Shown: positions 9,351 to 18,780, numbered from the stretch's first letter. The stretch: 64,000 bases of DNA from Sulfitobacter geojensis (GCF_000622325.1 NZ_JASE01000005.1:2046001-2110000); one strand, 5' to 3'. The notes: generated by a model not told the origin, from the letters alone. Made by a program: numbers and translations.

Positions 9351-9910
9351 GCGCCTTTCCACCTTTATATATTCTGCGTCATGGGGAAACCGAGTGGAAT
9401 GCGGCAGGGCGCTTGCAGGGACGGTTTGATTCTAAGCTGACCGAACTGGGCCGCCAACAAGCGCAGGCGCAGAACCGCATTCTGAGATCGCAGGATTTGC
9501 ATCGCTTTGCTGCGATCAGCAGCCCGCAGGGCAGGGCTTATGAAACGGCTAGAATCGCGGTTGCGGGACAGCTTTCACCGATTACAACCGATCCCGCACT
9601 TAGCGAAATCGGTCTTGGTGCATGGGCCGGGCGGGTCCGAAGTGAGGTTATGGCCGAATCTGGTGCGCGTGACGGTTTCGACCTTTATGAACGCGCCCCC
9701 GAGGGAGAGGGATTCGCCGCGCTGAATGCCCGTTGCCTGCGATTCCTGAAAAGCCTTAAACAGCCGTCGGTTTTGATCACCCATGGCATCACATCGCGCA
9801 TGTTGCGCCTGATTATAACGGGCAGACCCCTTGGTGCATTGCGTGAAATTGAAGGCGGGCAGGGCGTTGTTTTCTTTTTAAACGACGCAGAGCAAAAAAG
9901 GCTCACTTAG
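9347..9910 (+). CDS. Histidine phosphatase, second of a tandem pair
   Basis: A 187-residue paralogue of the preceding gene, starting in an ATGA overlap. It has the same YILRHGETEWN motif, LQGRFDSKLTELG region and second catalytic His in LITHGITSRMLR. Similar length, shared motifs and tight coupling suggest a local duplication followed by divergence, with the two products made together and perhaps acting as a heteromer or on related substrates. The gene ends about 45 bases before tRNA-Val(TAC). Confidence 0.85.
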   Translation: MSAFPPLYILRHGETEWNAAGRLQGRFDSKLTELGRQQAQAQNRILRSQDLHRFAAISSPQGRAYETARIAVAGQLSPITTDPALSEIGLGAWAGRVRSEVMAESGARDGFDLYERAPEGEGFAALNARCLRFLKSLKQPSVLITHGITSRMLRLIITGRPLGALREIEGGQGVVFFLNDAEQKRLT

Positions 9911-9955
9911 GGGCTTGAAGCTCCCGTGCTCCTTGGGCTAAGAGACGCGCACGGC

Positions 9956-10031
<76 letters not shown>

Positions 10032-10770
10032 TATTCTCCCGTTTGAAGTTTGTTGCGGCGGCTTAAACTGTCGGCGTCATTTTCGTTTATAGGTCCATCA
10101 TGAGCTACGTGGTGTGTAGGGGATAGATTTGGGATTTTGCCGGTATTAGCGAATGGTTCACCAATTCCGCAGCTAAGGTCTAGCGGGCGGTCCGTTTGGG
10201 TTTGCTGCCCTCGTTCCAAAGCGGCTTCTTATGACCGCAGGTTTTGCAGATCATATTAGGGGAATCCCGATCTTCTTGTCGGAAGTGAATGCCGAACAGA
10301 CATAAAATGCGTAGCATAGTGCACCCGCGGTTTTGATAAAAATAGTTGAGGTCGAAATTGTAGCGCTGTGTAATGCTCGAAATTTAATGCAGTTTCATTT
10401 ACCAAACTAGCCTTTTTGAACAGGTATCCGCTGGATAATGGCGTCCGATCTACTCGGGGTTGATATACTCATTTTGATATTCTTTTGAGGTGTGTTTGCT
10501 GCCGGATTCTTCGCTCTTGGGTTGAGGCTGCGTGATCTTTGTCTGTTAGATTGGCCCGCAACCGGGGCCGCTACGCGGAGGCGATCGCTCAAAGTGATTC
10601 CTTTAGGCCGCCGACGACATGCAAACTGTCATCGTGACGTACGGATCCCATTTGCACCTAGGACTCATCAAAACGGCCCTACAAGATACCGATGCCGGAC
10701 CGCTGATAACGCGCACCTCTCGACATGAAAGGGGCGGAATTCGTTTTTCCGCACTTCGCGCGTATTTCTG
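10032..10770. other. Gene-poor spacer between tRNA-Val(TAC) and tRNA-Asp
   Basis: About 740 bases of locally AT-richer DNA with no convincing long reading frame on either strand. The only candidate gene I can support is a 45-residue zinc-ribbon-like frame on the minus strand at 10180-10317. The rest looks like decayed sequence, but I recognise no integrase or transposase remnant. Confidence 0.55.
10180..10317 (-). CDS. Possible 45-residue zinc-ribbon mini-protein
   Basis: A short minus-strand frame beginning MLRILCLFGIHF and ending with a basic tail (GSKPKRTAR). It contains ICKTCGHKK, a CxxC knuckle followed by His, plus an upstream Cys and His in LCLFGIHF. Together these could bind one zinc ion, a layout seen in small phage- or conjugation-associated zinc ribbons. 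There is no strong Shine-Dalgarno, and it is surrounded by non-coding DNA, so it may be chance or a remnant. Function unknown. Confidence 0.4.
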   Translation of the reverse strand: MLRILCLFGIHFRQEDRDSPNMICKTCGHKKPLWNEGSKPKRTAR

Positions 10771-10772
10771 TC

Positions 10773-10801
10773 TTGACGCTTGGGACCGTCGCCCATATGA
10801 C
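10773..10801 (+). promoter_or_regulatory. Promoter of first tRNA-Asp
   Basis: TTGACG (10773-10778), a 17-base spacer, then TATGAC (10796-10801), placing the transcript start about 30 bases before the tRNA. The identical pair recurs 326 bases downstream before the second tRNA-Asp, while the spacers differ, which supports a functional promoter. Confidence 0.6.
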
Positions 10802-10840
10802 GTCCAAACGCTTTGAGGGTAACTTCGAAGCTTGCAGTGG

Positions 10841-10917
10841 GCGGTTGTAGCTCAGTTGGTTAGAGTACCGGCCTGTCACGCCGGGGGTCGCGGGTTCGAG
10901 TCCCGTCAACCGCGCCA
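10841..10917 (+). tRNA. tRNA-Asp(GTC), copy 1
   Basis: A 77-nt cloverleaf with encoded CCA. Acceptor GCGGTTG/CAACCGC, anticodon stem CCGGC/GCCGG around CTGTCAC, anticodon GTC, discriminator G. Identical in sequence to the copy at 11167-11243. Confidence 0.95.
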
Positions 10918-10952
10918 CCGCTGCTAGATTTATCAATAAAATCTGCGCCTTA

Positions 10953-10975
10953 CCTACCGATCTTTCGGTGGGTTT
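10953..10975 (+). terminator. Weak terminator-like hairpin after tRNA-Asp copy 1
   Basis: CCTACCGA (10953-10960) pairs with TCGGTGGG (10965-10972), one G-U pair, loop TCTT, followed only by TTT. It could end the first tRNA transcript, but the T-tract is short. Confidence 0.4.
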
Positions 10976-11098
10976 GGCGCGTGGCGAATCAGGTCTTTGC
11001 CTACTGAAATGCTGCGCTGTGCCTTCCGGTAATCCACTAGATTCTGGCGACAGTCTCACAAATTTTGCATTTCATTCATTTACTGCGGGGACAAGCTC

Positions 11099-11127
11099 TT
11101 GACGGCTGCGCAGCACGGCCATATGAC
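11099..11127 (+). promoter_or_regulatory. Promoter of second tRNA-Asp
   Basis: TTGACG (11099-11104), 17-base spacer, TATGAC (11122-11127): the same boxes and spacing as before copy 1, inside the duplicated block. Confidence 0.6.
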
Positions 11128-11166
11128 GTCCAAACGCTTCGTAGGTAACTTCGAAGTTCGCAGCGG

Positions 11167-11243
11167 GCGGTTGTAGCTCAGTTGGTTAGAGTACCGGCCT
11201 GTCACGCCGGGGGTCGCGGGTTCGAGTCCCGTCAACCGCGCCA
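11167..11243 (+). tRNA. tRNA-Asp(GTC), copy 2
   Basis: Identical 77-nt tRNA-Asp(GTC) with encoded CCA, 326 bases downstream of copy 1. Followed by its own strong terminator. Confidence 0.95.
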
Positions 11244-11255
11244 CCGCTGCCGAAT

Positions 11256-11284
11256 AAGGGTCCTCTTTGAGGGCCCTTTTTTCG
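11256..11284 (+). terminator. Rho-independent terminator after tRNA-Asp copy 2
   Basis: AAGGGTCCTC (11256-11265) pairs with GAGGGCCCTT (11269-11278), one G-U pair, 3-base loop, followed by a run of six or more T. Confidence 0.85.
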
Positions 11285-11367
11285 TTTTACAGCGCCGGAA
11301 GCTCCGGTCATTTTCCGAAGGTGAAATCAGCCCTGACATTGCCCGCAACATGGGCGTATGAGGGGGC

Positions 11368-12324
11368 ATGAGTATATCCTCCATCAGCCCGACCCGCCTT
11401 GGTATCTTTTGCATGTTAGGCGGGATGTTTTTCATTTCGGTTAACGATATGTTGGTGAAATCCCTTTCAGGGGGGTATCCGCTGCACCAGCTCATCATGC
11501 TGCGGTCGGTTGTGGCGATCGGTTTCACCGTGGCCTTGCTGATGGCGGAGGGCGGTTTTAAGCTTTTAAACACGGGGCGCTGGGTGCTGCATGCCACCCG
11601 CGCAGTGTTCATTCTGATTGCCAATACCGCGCTATATGCTGCAATCGCGTCGCTTCCACTGGCTACTGCTACGGCCATCTACTTTGTCGCGCCTCTGTTT
11701 GTGACGCTTCTGTCGATTCCGGTTTTGGGCGAAATCGTTGGACCGCGCAGGTTTGCGGCGATTGGCGTGGGGTTTGTCGGGGTCATGGTCATGATGGCCC
11801 CCCAAATGATGGCGGGCGAGGGGGGCTATGGCTGGGTTGTCGTTCTGCCGGTCGTCGCGGCCGCTTTCTATGCGGGGATGTCGGTGCTGACGCGTAAACT
11901 GGGGCAGACCAGCCGTGCATCGGCATTGGCGCTGCACATGCAGCTTGCATTCATCTCGGTCAGTGCTGTGGTCTATCTGGTCGCGGGTGACGGGCGTTTT
12001 GTGACGCCTGACAGCAACCCGTCGGTGCAGTTCCTGCTGCGCGCCTGGGTCTGGCCCGCAAGCGCCGATGTTCTGCCGATTCTCGGCCTTGGAGTGCTTT
12101 CTGCCATCGTTGGGTACCTGATGACACAGGCCTACAGGCTGAGCCACGCATCGGTGGTGGCCCCGTTCGAATATATTCTGCTGATTTTCTCTCTGTTCTG
12201 GGGCTGGACGATTTTTGGCGAATGGCCCGCAACGACAGTACTGGCAGGCGCTGCCATCGTCATTGCGTCGGGCGTCTATATCTTTCTGCGCGAGGGACGA
12301 ATCAAGGTGAACCGCCCCGCCTGA
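11368..12324 (+). CDS. DMT-superfamily transporter (EamA type)
   Basis: A 318-residue inner-membrane protein with about ten hydrophobic segments arranged as two EamA repeats (residues ~10-145 and ~155-305). Features include the N-terminal GGMFFISVNDMLVKSL helix and the repeat-end pattern PLFVTLLSIPVLGE. Family members export amino acids, nucleotide sugars or other small metabolites; the substrate is not predictable here. Single gene, convergent with the exported unknown that ends at 12333. Confidence 0.85.
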   Translation: MSISSISPTRLGIFCMLGGMFFISVNDMLVKSLSGGYPLHQLIMLRSVVAIGFTVALLMAEGGFKLLNTGRWVLHATRAVFILIANTALYAAIASLPLATATAIYFVAPLFVTLLSIPVLGEIVGPRRFAAIGVGFVGVMVMMAPQMMAGEGGYGWVVVLPVVAAAFYAGMSVLTRKLGQTSRASALALHMQLAFISVSAVVYLVAGDGRFVTPDSNPSVQFLLRAWVWPASADVLPILGLGVLSAIVGYLMTQAYRLSHASVVAPFEYILLIFSLFWGWTIFGEWPATTVLAGAAIVIASGVYIFLREGRIKVNRPA

Positions 12325-12332
12325 AACGGACC

Positions 12333-13298
12333 TTACCGGTCGGTGGCACCGCCAACAGCAGGAGACGGGTTAAAGCGGTTCGCACTGCCGAACTGGCGTG
12401 TGGCGCTTTGCGCGAAACCGGCATCCTGACGGGACAGACGGGCGACATCGCGTGCGATGCTGCGCCGCACGCCGGCAGGGGCGACGCGGTATTGCAGAGC
12501 CAAAGCCTGCACCAGCTTTTCCCGTTGATCAAAGGCAAGGTCCGGATCGGATAGGTAGCGCGCAACGATGTGTTCGACGCCGCGAGCGCCATCCAGTTCA
12601 ATCAAGGCTGTGGCGTAAGCTCCCAAATAGGGTTTGCCCGTTTCAACCCCCTTGGCGAGCGCTTCAGACAGCAGCGGCACAAAGCTGCGGTCGCCGGATA
12701 GGCCGGCCAGCAGGATGCGGATGGGGCGGAGCGCGTCGTCGTCCTGTCTCAAATCCTGTCGAAGACCTGCGACACGCGGCAAGGAGGATTTGCGCAGCGT
12801 TGCGTAATCCGCGCGGTCCATTTCGCGCAGGGCAAGACGGCGCAGAGCAGGAGCAGATGCATTGAGATGGCGCGCAAAGAAGGCGACGCGTGGGCGCAGA
12901 TCCCCGCTTTGCCATGCCGCGTGCCGGGACAGGACGGCGCGCATGACCCCGCCCATCGCCCCTTCAAGCGGTGTCACTTCCTGCCATGGCCCGTAACTGC
13001 CATCGCGCGCTAGCAGCACCAACAGATCCGCATTATGCTGTGCAGCAATACGGGTTTGCGCGGAGGGGCGCAGGGCAATCTGTGTCACTTGCGGACCGGC
13101 AAGTGTCTCTGCCGGCGCGAATGCGCGCCCGCCTTGTTCTACGCGGGCAATCACGACCTCTTCGGTGGCCAACAGGACATCAACCAGCGTCGGATCAGGG
13201 GTATAGCCGTGAAAGGCACATGCCAGTGCAACCGGTGCCGCCCCCGAACCAAGGACAGCCGCGGCCGTCAGGGCCAGAATGGCGCGTCGCACCGGCAT
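12333..13298 (-). CDS. Exported protein of unknown function
   Basis: A 321-residue protein that I do not recognise beyond its export signal. Residues 1-~27 form a clear Sec signal peptide (MPVRRAILALTAAAVLGSG, cleavage near ALA-CAFHG). A region around CAFHGYTPDPTLVDVLLATE comes first, then an Ala/Arg/Leu-rich helical half (residues ~130-300) with spaced RxxL patterns that could form HEAT-like solenoid repeats. A Cys directly after the signal could be a lipidation or disulfide residue. It lies between a transporter and a peptidase gene with no evident operon partner. Confidence 0.7.
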   Translation of the reverse strand: MPVRRAILALTAAAVLGSGAAPVALACAFHGYTPDPTLVDVLLATEEVVIARVEQGGRAFAPAETLAGPQVTQIALRPSAQTRIAAQHNADLLVLLARDGSYGPWQEVTPLEGAMGGVMRAVLSRHAAWQSGDLRPRVAFFARHLNASAPALRRLALREMDRADYATLRKSSLPRVAGLRQDLRQDDDALRPIRILLAGLSGDRSFVPLLSEALAKGVETGKPYLGAYATALIELDGARGVEHIVARYLSDPDLAFDQREKLVQALALQYRVAPAGVRRSIARDVARLSRQDAGFAQSATRQFGSANRFNPSPAVGGATDR

Positions 13299-13331
13299 GT
13301 CTTATCTATCTCCCCTGACAGATGTTGCGGA

Positions 13332-14702
13332 TCACGTCAGCGCCTCAAGTATCCGCGCCCAGGACCGGATGCCCTTGTGGAAGCTTTCCATGTCATATTT
13401 TTCGTTGGGGGAGTGCAGGGCATCGTCATCCTTGCCAAAGCCGATCAACATGGGTTCGGTGCCCAGAATTTTCTGGAAGTGACCTGCAATCGGGATGGAC
13501 CCGCCACAACCGACATAGGCCGCAGGCACTTGCCATTCGTCGGTCAGGGCCTTGCGCGCCTGTTCGAACATCGGGCCGGAGAAATCCGCACCCGAGGCAG
13601 CACTGGCACCATGCCCACTGAAACTGACCTCGCAATCCGGCGGCAGCATGTCGGTCACCATCGCACGGAAATTCTCGCGGATCGCCAACGGATCTTGCGT
13701 GCCGACAAGGCGGAAACTGATCTTCGCGCTCGCTTTGGAGGGCAGCACAGTTTTGAACCCGTCGCCGGTATAGCCGCCCCAGATGCCGTTCACCTCGCAA
13801 GTCGGGCGCGACCAGATCATTTCAAGCGGGGTGCGGTCCTGTTCGCCCGCTGGCGTCGACAGCCCGACATCGCTCAGGAATTTCTGGTGGTCAAAGGCCA
13901 AGCCCTGCCACTGCGCTTCCAGATCGTCGGAAAGCTCCGGCACACCGTCATAAAAATTGGGGATGGTGATGCGACCGGTGTCATCGTGCAAGGCGGCGAT
14001 CACTTTGGACAGGACGCGCACGGGGTTCATCGCAATGCCGCCATACATGCCCGAATGCAGATCAAGTGACGGCGCAGTGATGGTCAGCTCTTCGCCCAGT
14101 AAACCGCGCAACATGGTGACGATGGCAGGGGTTTTTGATTCGAACAGTCCCGTGTCGCAGATCAGCGCGATGTCGGTTTTCAACTCGTCTGCGTTTTCCT
14201 TCATGAAAGGCACCAATGATGGCGAACCGGATTCTTCTTCCCCTTCAAGGAAAAAAGTGATGCGGCAGGGCCAGTCGCCTTTGACGGTTTTCCATGCCCG
14301 CAACGCTTCGATAAAGGTCATCAACTGACCCTTGTCATCGGACGATCCGCGCCCGCGAATAACTTTGCCTTTGGCGGTGTCCTCGATTTGCGGATCAAAA
14401 GGATCATTGTCCCACAGGTCCAGCGGATCGACCGGCTGCACGTCATAGTGACCGTAAAACAAGAGATGCGGACCGCTGTCGCCCAGATGACCGACAACCA
14501 TCGGATGGCCCGGTGTCGCACGTTTGCTGGTGTCCACCCCCATTTCGGACAGTTCGCGCACCAGCCAGTCAGCGGCACGATCGCAGTCCGCTTTATAGGC
14601 CGGATCGGTCGAAATAGACGGGATTCGCAGCAGATCAAGCAGGCGGTCGGTGGCTTCGGGCAGATCGTCGTCGATCCGGGACAGAACGTCGTCTAGGGAC
14701 AT
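13332..14702 (-). CDS. M20 family dipeptidase / metallopeptidase
   Basis: A 456-residue cytoplasmic enzyme. The start is the ATG at 14702 because AGGAG lies just upstream; an ATG 45 bases further out lacks one. Di-zinc ligands are visible in LLFYGHYDVQP, GRGSSDDKGQL and FLEGEEESGSPS, with a dimerisation domain (~190-310) and a last His ligand toward the C-terminus. This layout is that of CNDP/PepV-like dipeptidases, not acetylornithine deacetylase. It likely hydrolyses dipeptides for nitrogen recycling. It is divergent from hemA. Confidence 0.9.
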   Translation of the reverse strand: MSLDDVLSRIDDDLPEATDRLLDLLRIPSISTDPAYKADCDRAADWLVRELSEMGVDTSKRATPGHPMVVGHLGDSGPHLLFYGHYDVQPVDPLDLWDNDPFDPQIEDTAKGKVIRGRGSSDDKGQLMTFIEALRAWKTVKGDWPCRITFFLEGEEESGSPSLVPFMKENADELKTDIALICDTGLFESKTPAIVTMLRGLLGEELTITAPSLDLHSGMYGGIAMNPVRVLSKVIAALHDDTGRITIPNFYDGVPELSDDLEAQWQGLAFDHQKFLSDVGLSTPAGEQDRTPLEMIWSRPTCEVNGIWGGYTGDGFKTVLPSKASAKISFRLVGTQDPLAIRENFRAMVTDMLPPDCEVSFSGHGASAASGADFSGPMFEQARKALTDEWQVPAAYVGCGGSIPIAGHFQKILGTEPMLIGFGKDDDALHSPNEKYDMESFHKGIRSWARILEALT

Positions 14703-14793
14703 GGGGGACTCCTGTATCTCATGTTTCTGGGGGACCGTATCAGGCAAAACTTGGGTGTCCAGTGGCCTTGCCCGTCACTGCAGGAACCTGCGT

Positions 14794-14807
14794 TTGACAT
14801 AGATCAA
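14794..14807 (+). promoter_or_regulatory. FNR/FnrL-type box upstream of hemA
   Basis: TTGACATAGATCAA matches the FNR half-site consensus TTGAY-N4-RTCAA. A -10-like TATATG at 14829-14834 would put the box near -41, the position used for class II activation. FnrL control of hemA under low oxygen is established in Rhodobacter, so the assignment is well motivated, although the promoter position is inferred. Confidence 0.75.
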
Positions 14808-14927
14808 AGCTGCGACAAACCGTGCATCTATATGACATTGAACTGAGAGAGGATTTTCTATATTCGTCTCTTACAATATGTTGTGGCAATCAAGACGTCT
14901 GCCCAAAGCTGCTGATCGGAGATGCGC

Positions 14928-16151
14928 ATGGACTATACCGCGAAACTGGACGAGGCGATTGCGCGCTTGCACGAAGAGGGCCGTTACCGGACCTTTATCG
15001 ACATCGAGCGGCGCAACGGCCAATTCCCTCACGCGGTGTGGACGCGCCCCGATGGCTCAGAACAGGACATCACTGTCTGGTGTGGCAACGACTATCTTGG
15101 CATGGGGCAAAACCCTGTTGTGCTGCAAGCGATGGAAGAAGCACTGCAAAACACCGGCGCAGGGTCCGGTGGCACCCGCAATATTTCCGGCACAACCGTG
15201 TATCACAAACGACTTGAAGCCGAATTGGCCGATTTACACGGTAAGGAAGAGGCGCTGCTGTTTACATCCGCCTATATCGCCAATGACGCGACCCTTTCGA
15301 CGCTGCCCAAACTGTTTCCCGGTCTGATCATTTATTCCGATGCATTGAACCATGCGTCGATGATCGAAGGGGTGCGTCGTAACGGCGGCGCGAAACGTAT
15401 TTTCCGCCATAATGACGTGGCCCATCTGCGCGAACTGCTGGAAGCGGACGATCCGGCAGCACCCAAGGTGATTGCCTTTGAATCGATCTATTCCATGGAC
15501 GGTGATTTCGGTCCGATCGAAGCATTGTGTGATCTGGCGGATGAATTTGGCGCGCTCACCTATATCGACGAAGTGCATGCCGTTGGCATGTACGGCCCAC
15601 GCGGGGCAGGGGTTGCGGAACGTGACGGGCTGATGGACCGGCTCGACATTATTAATGGCACGCTTGCCAAAGCATACGGTGTGATGGGGGGCTATATCGC
15701 CGCCTCGGCCAAGATGTGTGACGCAGTGCGTTCCTATGCGCCGGGCTTCATCTTTACCACGTCTTTGCCACCCGCTGTTGCGGCGGGGGCGGCGGCTTCT
15801 GTGGCGTTTCTTAAGACTGCGCCAGAGCTGCGCGAAAAACACCAGCAACAAGCCAAAGTGCTGAAACTCCGGCTCAAGGGGCTGGGTCTGCCGATCATCG
15901 ATCACGGGTCACATATTGTGCCGGTAATGGTCGGAAATCCGGTTCATACCCAGATGTTGAGCGACATGCTGCTGAAAGATCACGGCATCTATGTCCAGCC
16001 GATCAACTTTCCAACCGTGCCGCGCGGCACCGAGCGCCTGCGCTTTACCCCGTCGCCGGTGCATGAGTTTGGCGAAATTGACGCGCTGGTGCGCGCAATG
16101 GACGGTTTGTGGTCGCATTGTGCGCTGAATCGTGCCGAAGCTGCTGGCTAA
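14928..16151 (+). CDS. hemA: 5-aminolevulinate synthase
   Basis: A 407-residue PLP enzyme that condenses glycine and succinyl-CoA to 5-aminolevulinate, the committed step of tetrapyrrole synthesis by the Shemin pathway used by alphaproteobacteria. The start at 14928 ([15 protein letters not shown]) is supported by GGAG six bases upstream and by agreement with Rhodobacter HemA length; the ATG at 14922 is too close to that GGAG. Motifs are [54 protein letters not shown] and the PLP-lysine loop in [15 protein letters not shown]. An FNR-type box upstream points to induction at low oxygen. Confidence 0.97.
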   Translation: MDYTAKLDEAIARLHEEGRYRTFIDIERRNGQFPHAVWTRPDGSEQDITVWCGNDYLGMGQNPVVLQAMEEALQNTGAGSGGTRNISGTTVYHKRLEAELADLHGKEEALLFTSAYIANDATLSTLPKLFPGLIIYSDALNHASMIEGVRRNGGAKRIFRHNDVAHLRELLEADDPAAPKVIAFESIYSMDGDFGPIEALCDLADEFGALTYIDEVHAVGMYGPRGAGVAERDGLMDRLDIINGTLAKAYGVMGGYIAASAKMCDAVRSYAPGFIFTTSLPPAVAAGAAASVAFLKTAPELREKHQQQAKVLKLRLKGLGLPIIDHGSHIVPVMVGNPVHTQMLSDMLLKDHGIYVQPINFPTVPRGTERLRFTPSPVHEFGEIDALVRAMDGLWSHCALNRAEAAG

Positions 16152-16273
16152 GCGTGTAAAATTCGTATTTCGCGTTGCACTGTGCTATCGATAACGAAAG
16201 AACAGACCATATCCCGAATCAAGAATATGATTCAGGCAAATGGTGACAGGCAAGTTAACGATGGGGCGATGGG

Positions 16274-17524
16274 ATGATCGGGCGTTGGTCCTCTAAGGCG
16301 AAAAACGAAGAACTCGCTGAACCCAAAGGGTTTGATGCTTTCGAATTACGTCTCGGCGACGTGATGCGAGGTGAGCGGGCGACGATGGGTAAATCGTTGC
16401 TGGATGTTCAACGTGAACTGCGGATCAAAGCTTCCTATATCGCGGCCATCGAAAACGCCGACCCCGACGCATTCGACACACCTGGTTTCATCGCGGGCTA
16501 TGTGCGTTCTTATGCGCGCTACCTGAACATGAACCCCGACAAGGCATTTGCAACCTTCTGTGCTGAATCCGGATTTACTGTGGCGCACGGCATGTCCGCC
16601 GATGCCTCCGTGATCAAAAAGCCTGATCTGCAAGGGCGCAAGAACCGTCCGCTTGAGGCTGATCTGTTTGCGCGTCCCAATACCCCTTTCACGCCCGTTG
16701 GCGACAGCCTGTTCAGCCGGATTGAACCCGGGGCCGTCGGGTCCATGTTGGTTCTGGTTGCGCTGATCGGTGCGATCGGCTTTGGCGGCTATACCGTTTT
16801 GCAAGAAGTGCAGCGGGTGCAGGTTGCACCGGTTGACCAGACACCTGTGGTGCTGTCCGACCTTGATCCGCTTCAGGGGGCATTGACCGCAACGCCTGAC
16901 AACAGCGTGGCCTCCGATGCGCCAAGCGCGATGGAAACCCCGCGGGTTGAAGCGCTTGACCGGTTGTATCGTCCTCAGGCGCTTGATGTGCCTTTGATGG
17001 TGGCCCGTGACGCACCGATTGCAACAATTGATCCGCGTTCACTGGGCAATTTCGCGGCACCTGAACTTGCGCCGCAAACCGCGGCGTTGACTGTCGAAAA
17101 CCTGCCAGCAGGCATCGACAATCCGGCGGTGCCGCAGGTCGTTGAAGGTCCCGCAGCTGCGGTGCGTATGGTTGCTGCGTTTCCGTCCTGGGTGCGTGTG
17201 CGCGCGGCGGATGGCACTGTCATCTTTGAGGGTGTGATGGACAAGGGTGACACATGGGATGTCCCCGCGACCGAAGAACCGCCAATGCTGCGCACGGGCG
17301 AATCCGGTGCGCTGTATTTCGCGATGGCAGACGGGTGTTACGGACCTGTCGGTGCGCGCGGCAGCATCACGTCAAACCTGCCCTTGGACAATCAGGCACT
17401 TGTTGCATTGTACGAACCGGTTGACCCCAATGTGGACACCTCCCTGACGCGGATGTTTGCAGATCTTGCAAAGTCCGACCTTGATCCGGCAACCCTTGCG
17501 GCAATTCCCTGCCAGACAAACTAG
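16274..17524 (+). CDS. RodZ-like helix-turn-helix membrane protein
   Basis: A 416-residue protein with an N-terminal HTH_25-type domain (residues ~20-95; VQRELRIKASYIAAIENADP and DTPGFIAGYVRSYARYL are the RodZ signature), one membrane helix (~157-180) and a periplasmic C-terminal DUF4115-like domain (~295-355; VRVRAADGTVIFEGVMDKGD). RodZ links MreB to the wall-synthesis machinery and sets cell shape. Position directly ahead of ispG is common in alphaproteobacteria, although the linker here is long and Pro/Ala-rich. Membership of the family is firm; equivalence to RodZ in function is inferred. Confidence 0.85.
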   Translation: MIGRWSSKAKNEELAEPKGFDAFELRLGDVMRGERATMGKSLLDVQRELRIKASYIAAIENADPDAFDTPGFIAGYVRSYARYLNMNPDKAFATFCAESGFTVAHGMSADASVIKKPDLQGRKNRPLEADLFARPNTPFTPVGDSLFSRIEPGAVGSMLVLVALIGAIGFGGYTVLQEVQRVQVAPVDQTPVVLSDLDPLQGALTATPDNSVASDAPSAMETPRVEALDRLYRPQALDVPLMVARDAPIATIDPRSLGNFAAPELAPQTAALTVENLPAGIDNPAVPQVVEGPAAAVRMVAAFPSWVRVRAADGTVIFEGVMDKGDTWDVPATEEPPMLRTGESGALYFAMADGCYGPVGARGSITSNLPLDNQALVALYEPVDPNVDTSLTRMFADLAKSDLDPATLAAIPCQTN

Positions 17525-17605
17525 TCTTTGCGCTCGACCTCCATTGCGAAAACACCCTTGAATAGATAGATGCTAAGCAACGCTCTTTGCTAAAAGGCTG
17601 CTTTC

Positions 17606-18730
17606 ATGTCGCTTAATTCCATCCGTCCGTGGCGCAACATCTACCGTCGAAAATCGCGCCAGATCATGGTGGGTAATGTACCGGTGGGGGGCGATGCGCC
17701 GATCACCGTGCAGACCATGACCAACACTTTGACTACAGACGTCAAAGGTACAATTGCACAGGTGCAGGCCGCAGCAGATGCCGGTGCAGATATTGTGCGG
17801 ATTTCTGTACCGGACGAAGCATCCTCCAAGGCGCTGAAACTGATTGTGCCAGAAGTGTCGGTGCCCATCGTCGCCGACATCCATTTCCACTACAAACGCG
17901 GGATAGAGGCGGCAGAGGCAGGGGCGGCCTGCTTGCGGATCAATCCCGGCAATATCGGCGACGAAAAGCGCGTTAAAGAAGTGATCAAGGCCGCGCGGGA
18001 CAACAATTGTTCCATCCGTATTGGCGTGAATGCCGGCAGCCTTGAAAAGCACTTGCTGGATAAATACGGCGAACCTTGCCCCGATGCGATGGTGGAAAGC
18101 GGTCTGGATCACATCAAGATCCTGCAAGACAATGATTTTCACGAATTCAAGATCAGCTGCAAAGCCTCCGATGTCTTTATGGCTGCGGCGGCCTATCAGC
18201 AACTGGCTGAGGCGACGGATGCGCCGATCCACCTTGGCATCACCGAAGCCGGCGGGCTGATCAGCGGTACCGTAAAATCGGCCATCGGTATGGGCAACCT
18301 GTTGTGGATGGGCATTGGCGACACGATCCGCGTCTCCCTTTCCGCCGATCCGGTGGAAGAGGTGAAGATGGGGTTCGAGATCCTGAAATCTCTGGGCCTG
18401 CGTCATCGCGGCGTTAATATTATTTCCTGCCCTTCCTGTGCGCGTCAGGGCTTTGACGTTATTAAAACCGTCGAAGTTCTGGAGCAGCGGCTGGAGCATA
18501 TCAAAACCCCGATGAGCCTCAGCATCATCGGCTGTGTGGTGAATGGTCCGGGCGAAGCCTTGATGACCGATGTTGGCTTTACCGGCGGCGGGGCCGGTTC
18601 GGGAATGGTCTATCTGGCAGGTAAGCAAAGCCATAAACAGGACAACGCCGACATGATCGAACATATCGTCGATCAAGTCGAAAAGCGCGCAGCAGAAATT
18701 GACGCGCAGAAGGCGCAAGCCGCAGAGTAA
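17606..18730 (+). CDS. ispG: 4-hydroxy-3-methylbut-2-en-1-yl diphosphate synthase
   Basis: A 374-residue protein (GcpE). It converts MEcPP to HMBPP in the non-mevalonate isoprenoid pathway using a [4Fe-4S] cluster. The cluster ligands are visible in [13 protein letters not shown] (~residues 273-285) and [11 protein letters not shown] (~307). The N-terminal TIM barrel contains [15 protein letters not shown] and [10 protein letters not shown]. An AAAAGG sits 8 bases before the ATG. Length is normal for the short bacterial form. It follows the RodZ-like gene by 81 bases and may be co-transcribed with it. Confidence 0.97.
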   Translation: MSLNSIRPWRNIYRRKSRQIMVGNVPVGGDAPITVQTMTNTLTTDVKGTIAQVQAAADAGADIVRISVPDEASSKALKLIVPEVSVPIVADIHFHYKRGIEAAEAGAACLRINPGNIGDEKRVKEVIKAARDNNCSIRIGVNAGSLEKHLLDKYGEPCPDAMVESGLDHIKILQDNDFHEFKISCKASDVFMAAAAYQQLAEATDAPIHLGITEAGGLISGTVKSAIGMGNLLWMGIGDTIRVSLSADPVEEVKMGFEILKSLGLRHRGVNIISCPSCARQGFDVIKTVEVLEQRLEHIKTPMSLSIIGCVVNGPGEALMTDVGFTGGGAGSGMVYLAGKQSHKQDNADMIEHIVDQVEKRAAEIDAQKAQAAE

Positions 18731-18780
18731 ACCGGCCGTTTTTCAGTCGACACCCAAAGGGGGCGGGTTTAGACATAGAT

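Larger units (their letters stand above)
10771..11250 (+). repeat. Direct repeat: duplicated promoter plus tRNA-Asp unit (two ~154-bp copies)
   Basis: The blocks 10771-10924 and 11097-11250 align without gaps at an offset of 326. They share the -35 and -10 boxes, a largely conserved ~35-base 5' leader (CCAAACGCTT, then GGTAACTTCGAAG), the entire tRNA and the 3' CCGCTGC. The 172 bases between the blocks, and most bases between the promoter boxes, are unrelated. Confidence 0.9.

Noticed and set aside
10679..11059. A 126-codon minus-strand frame across tRNA-Asp copy 1 containing LTGLEPATPGVTGRYSNQLSYN.
   Set aside because: This peptide is the well-known artefact of translating a tRNA gene in antisense; no protein here.
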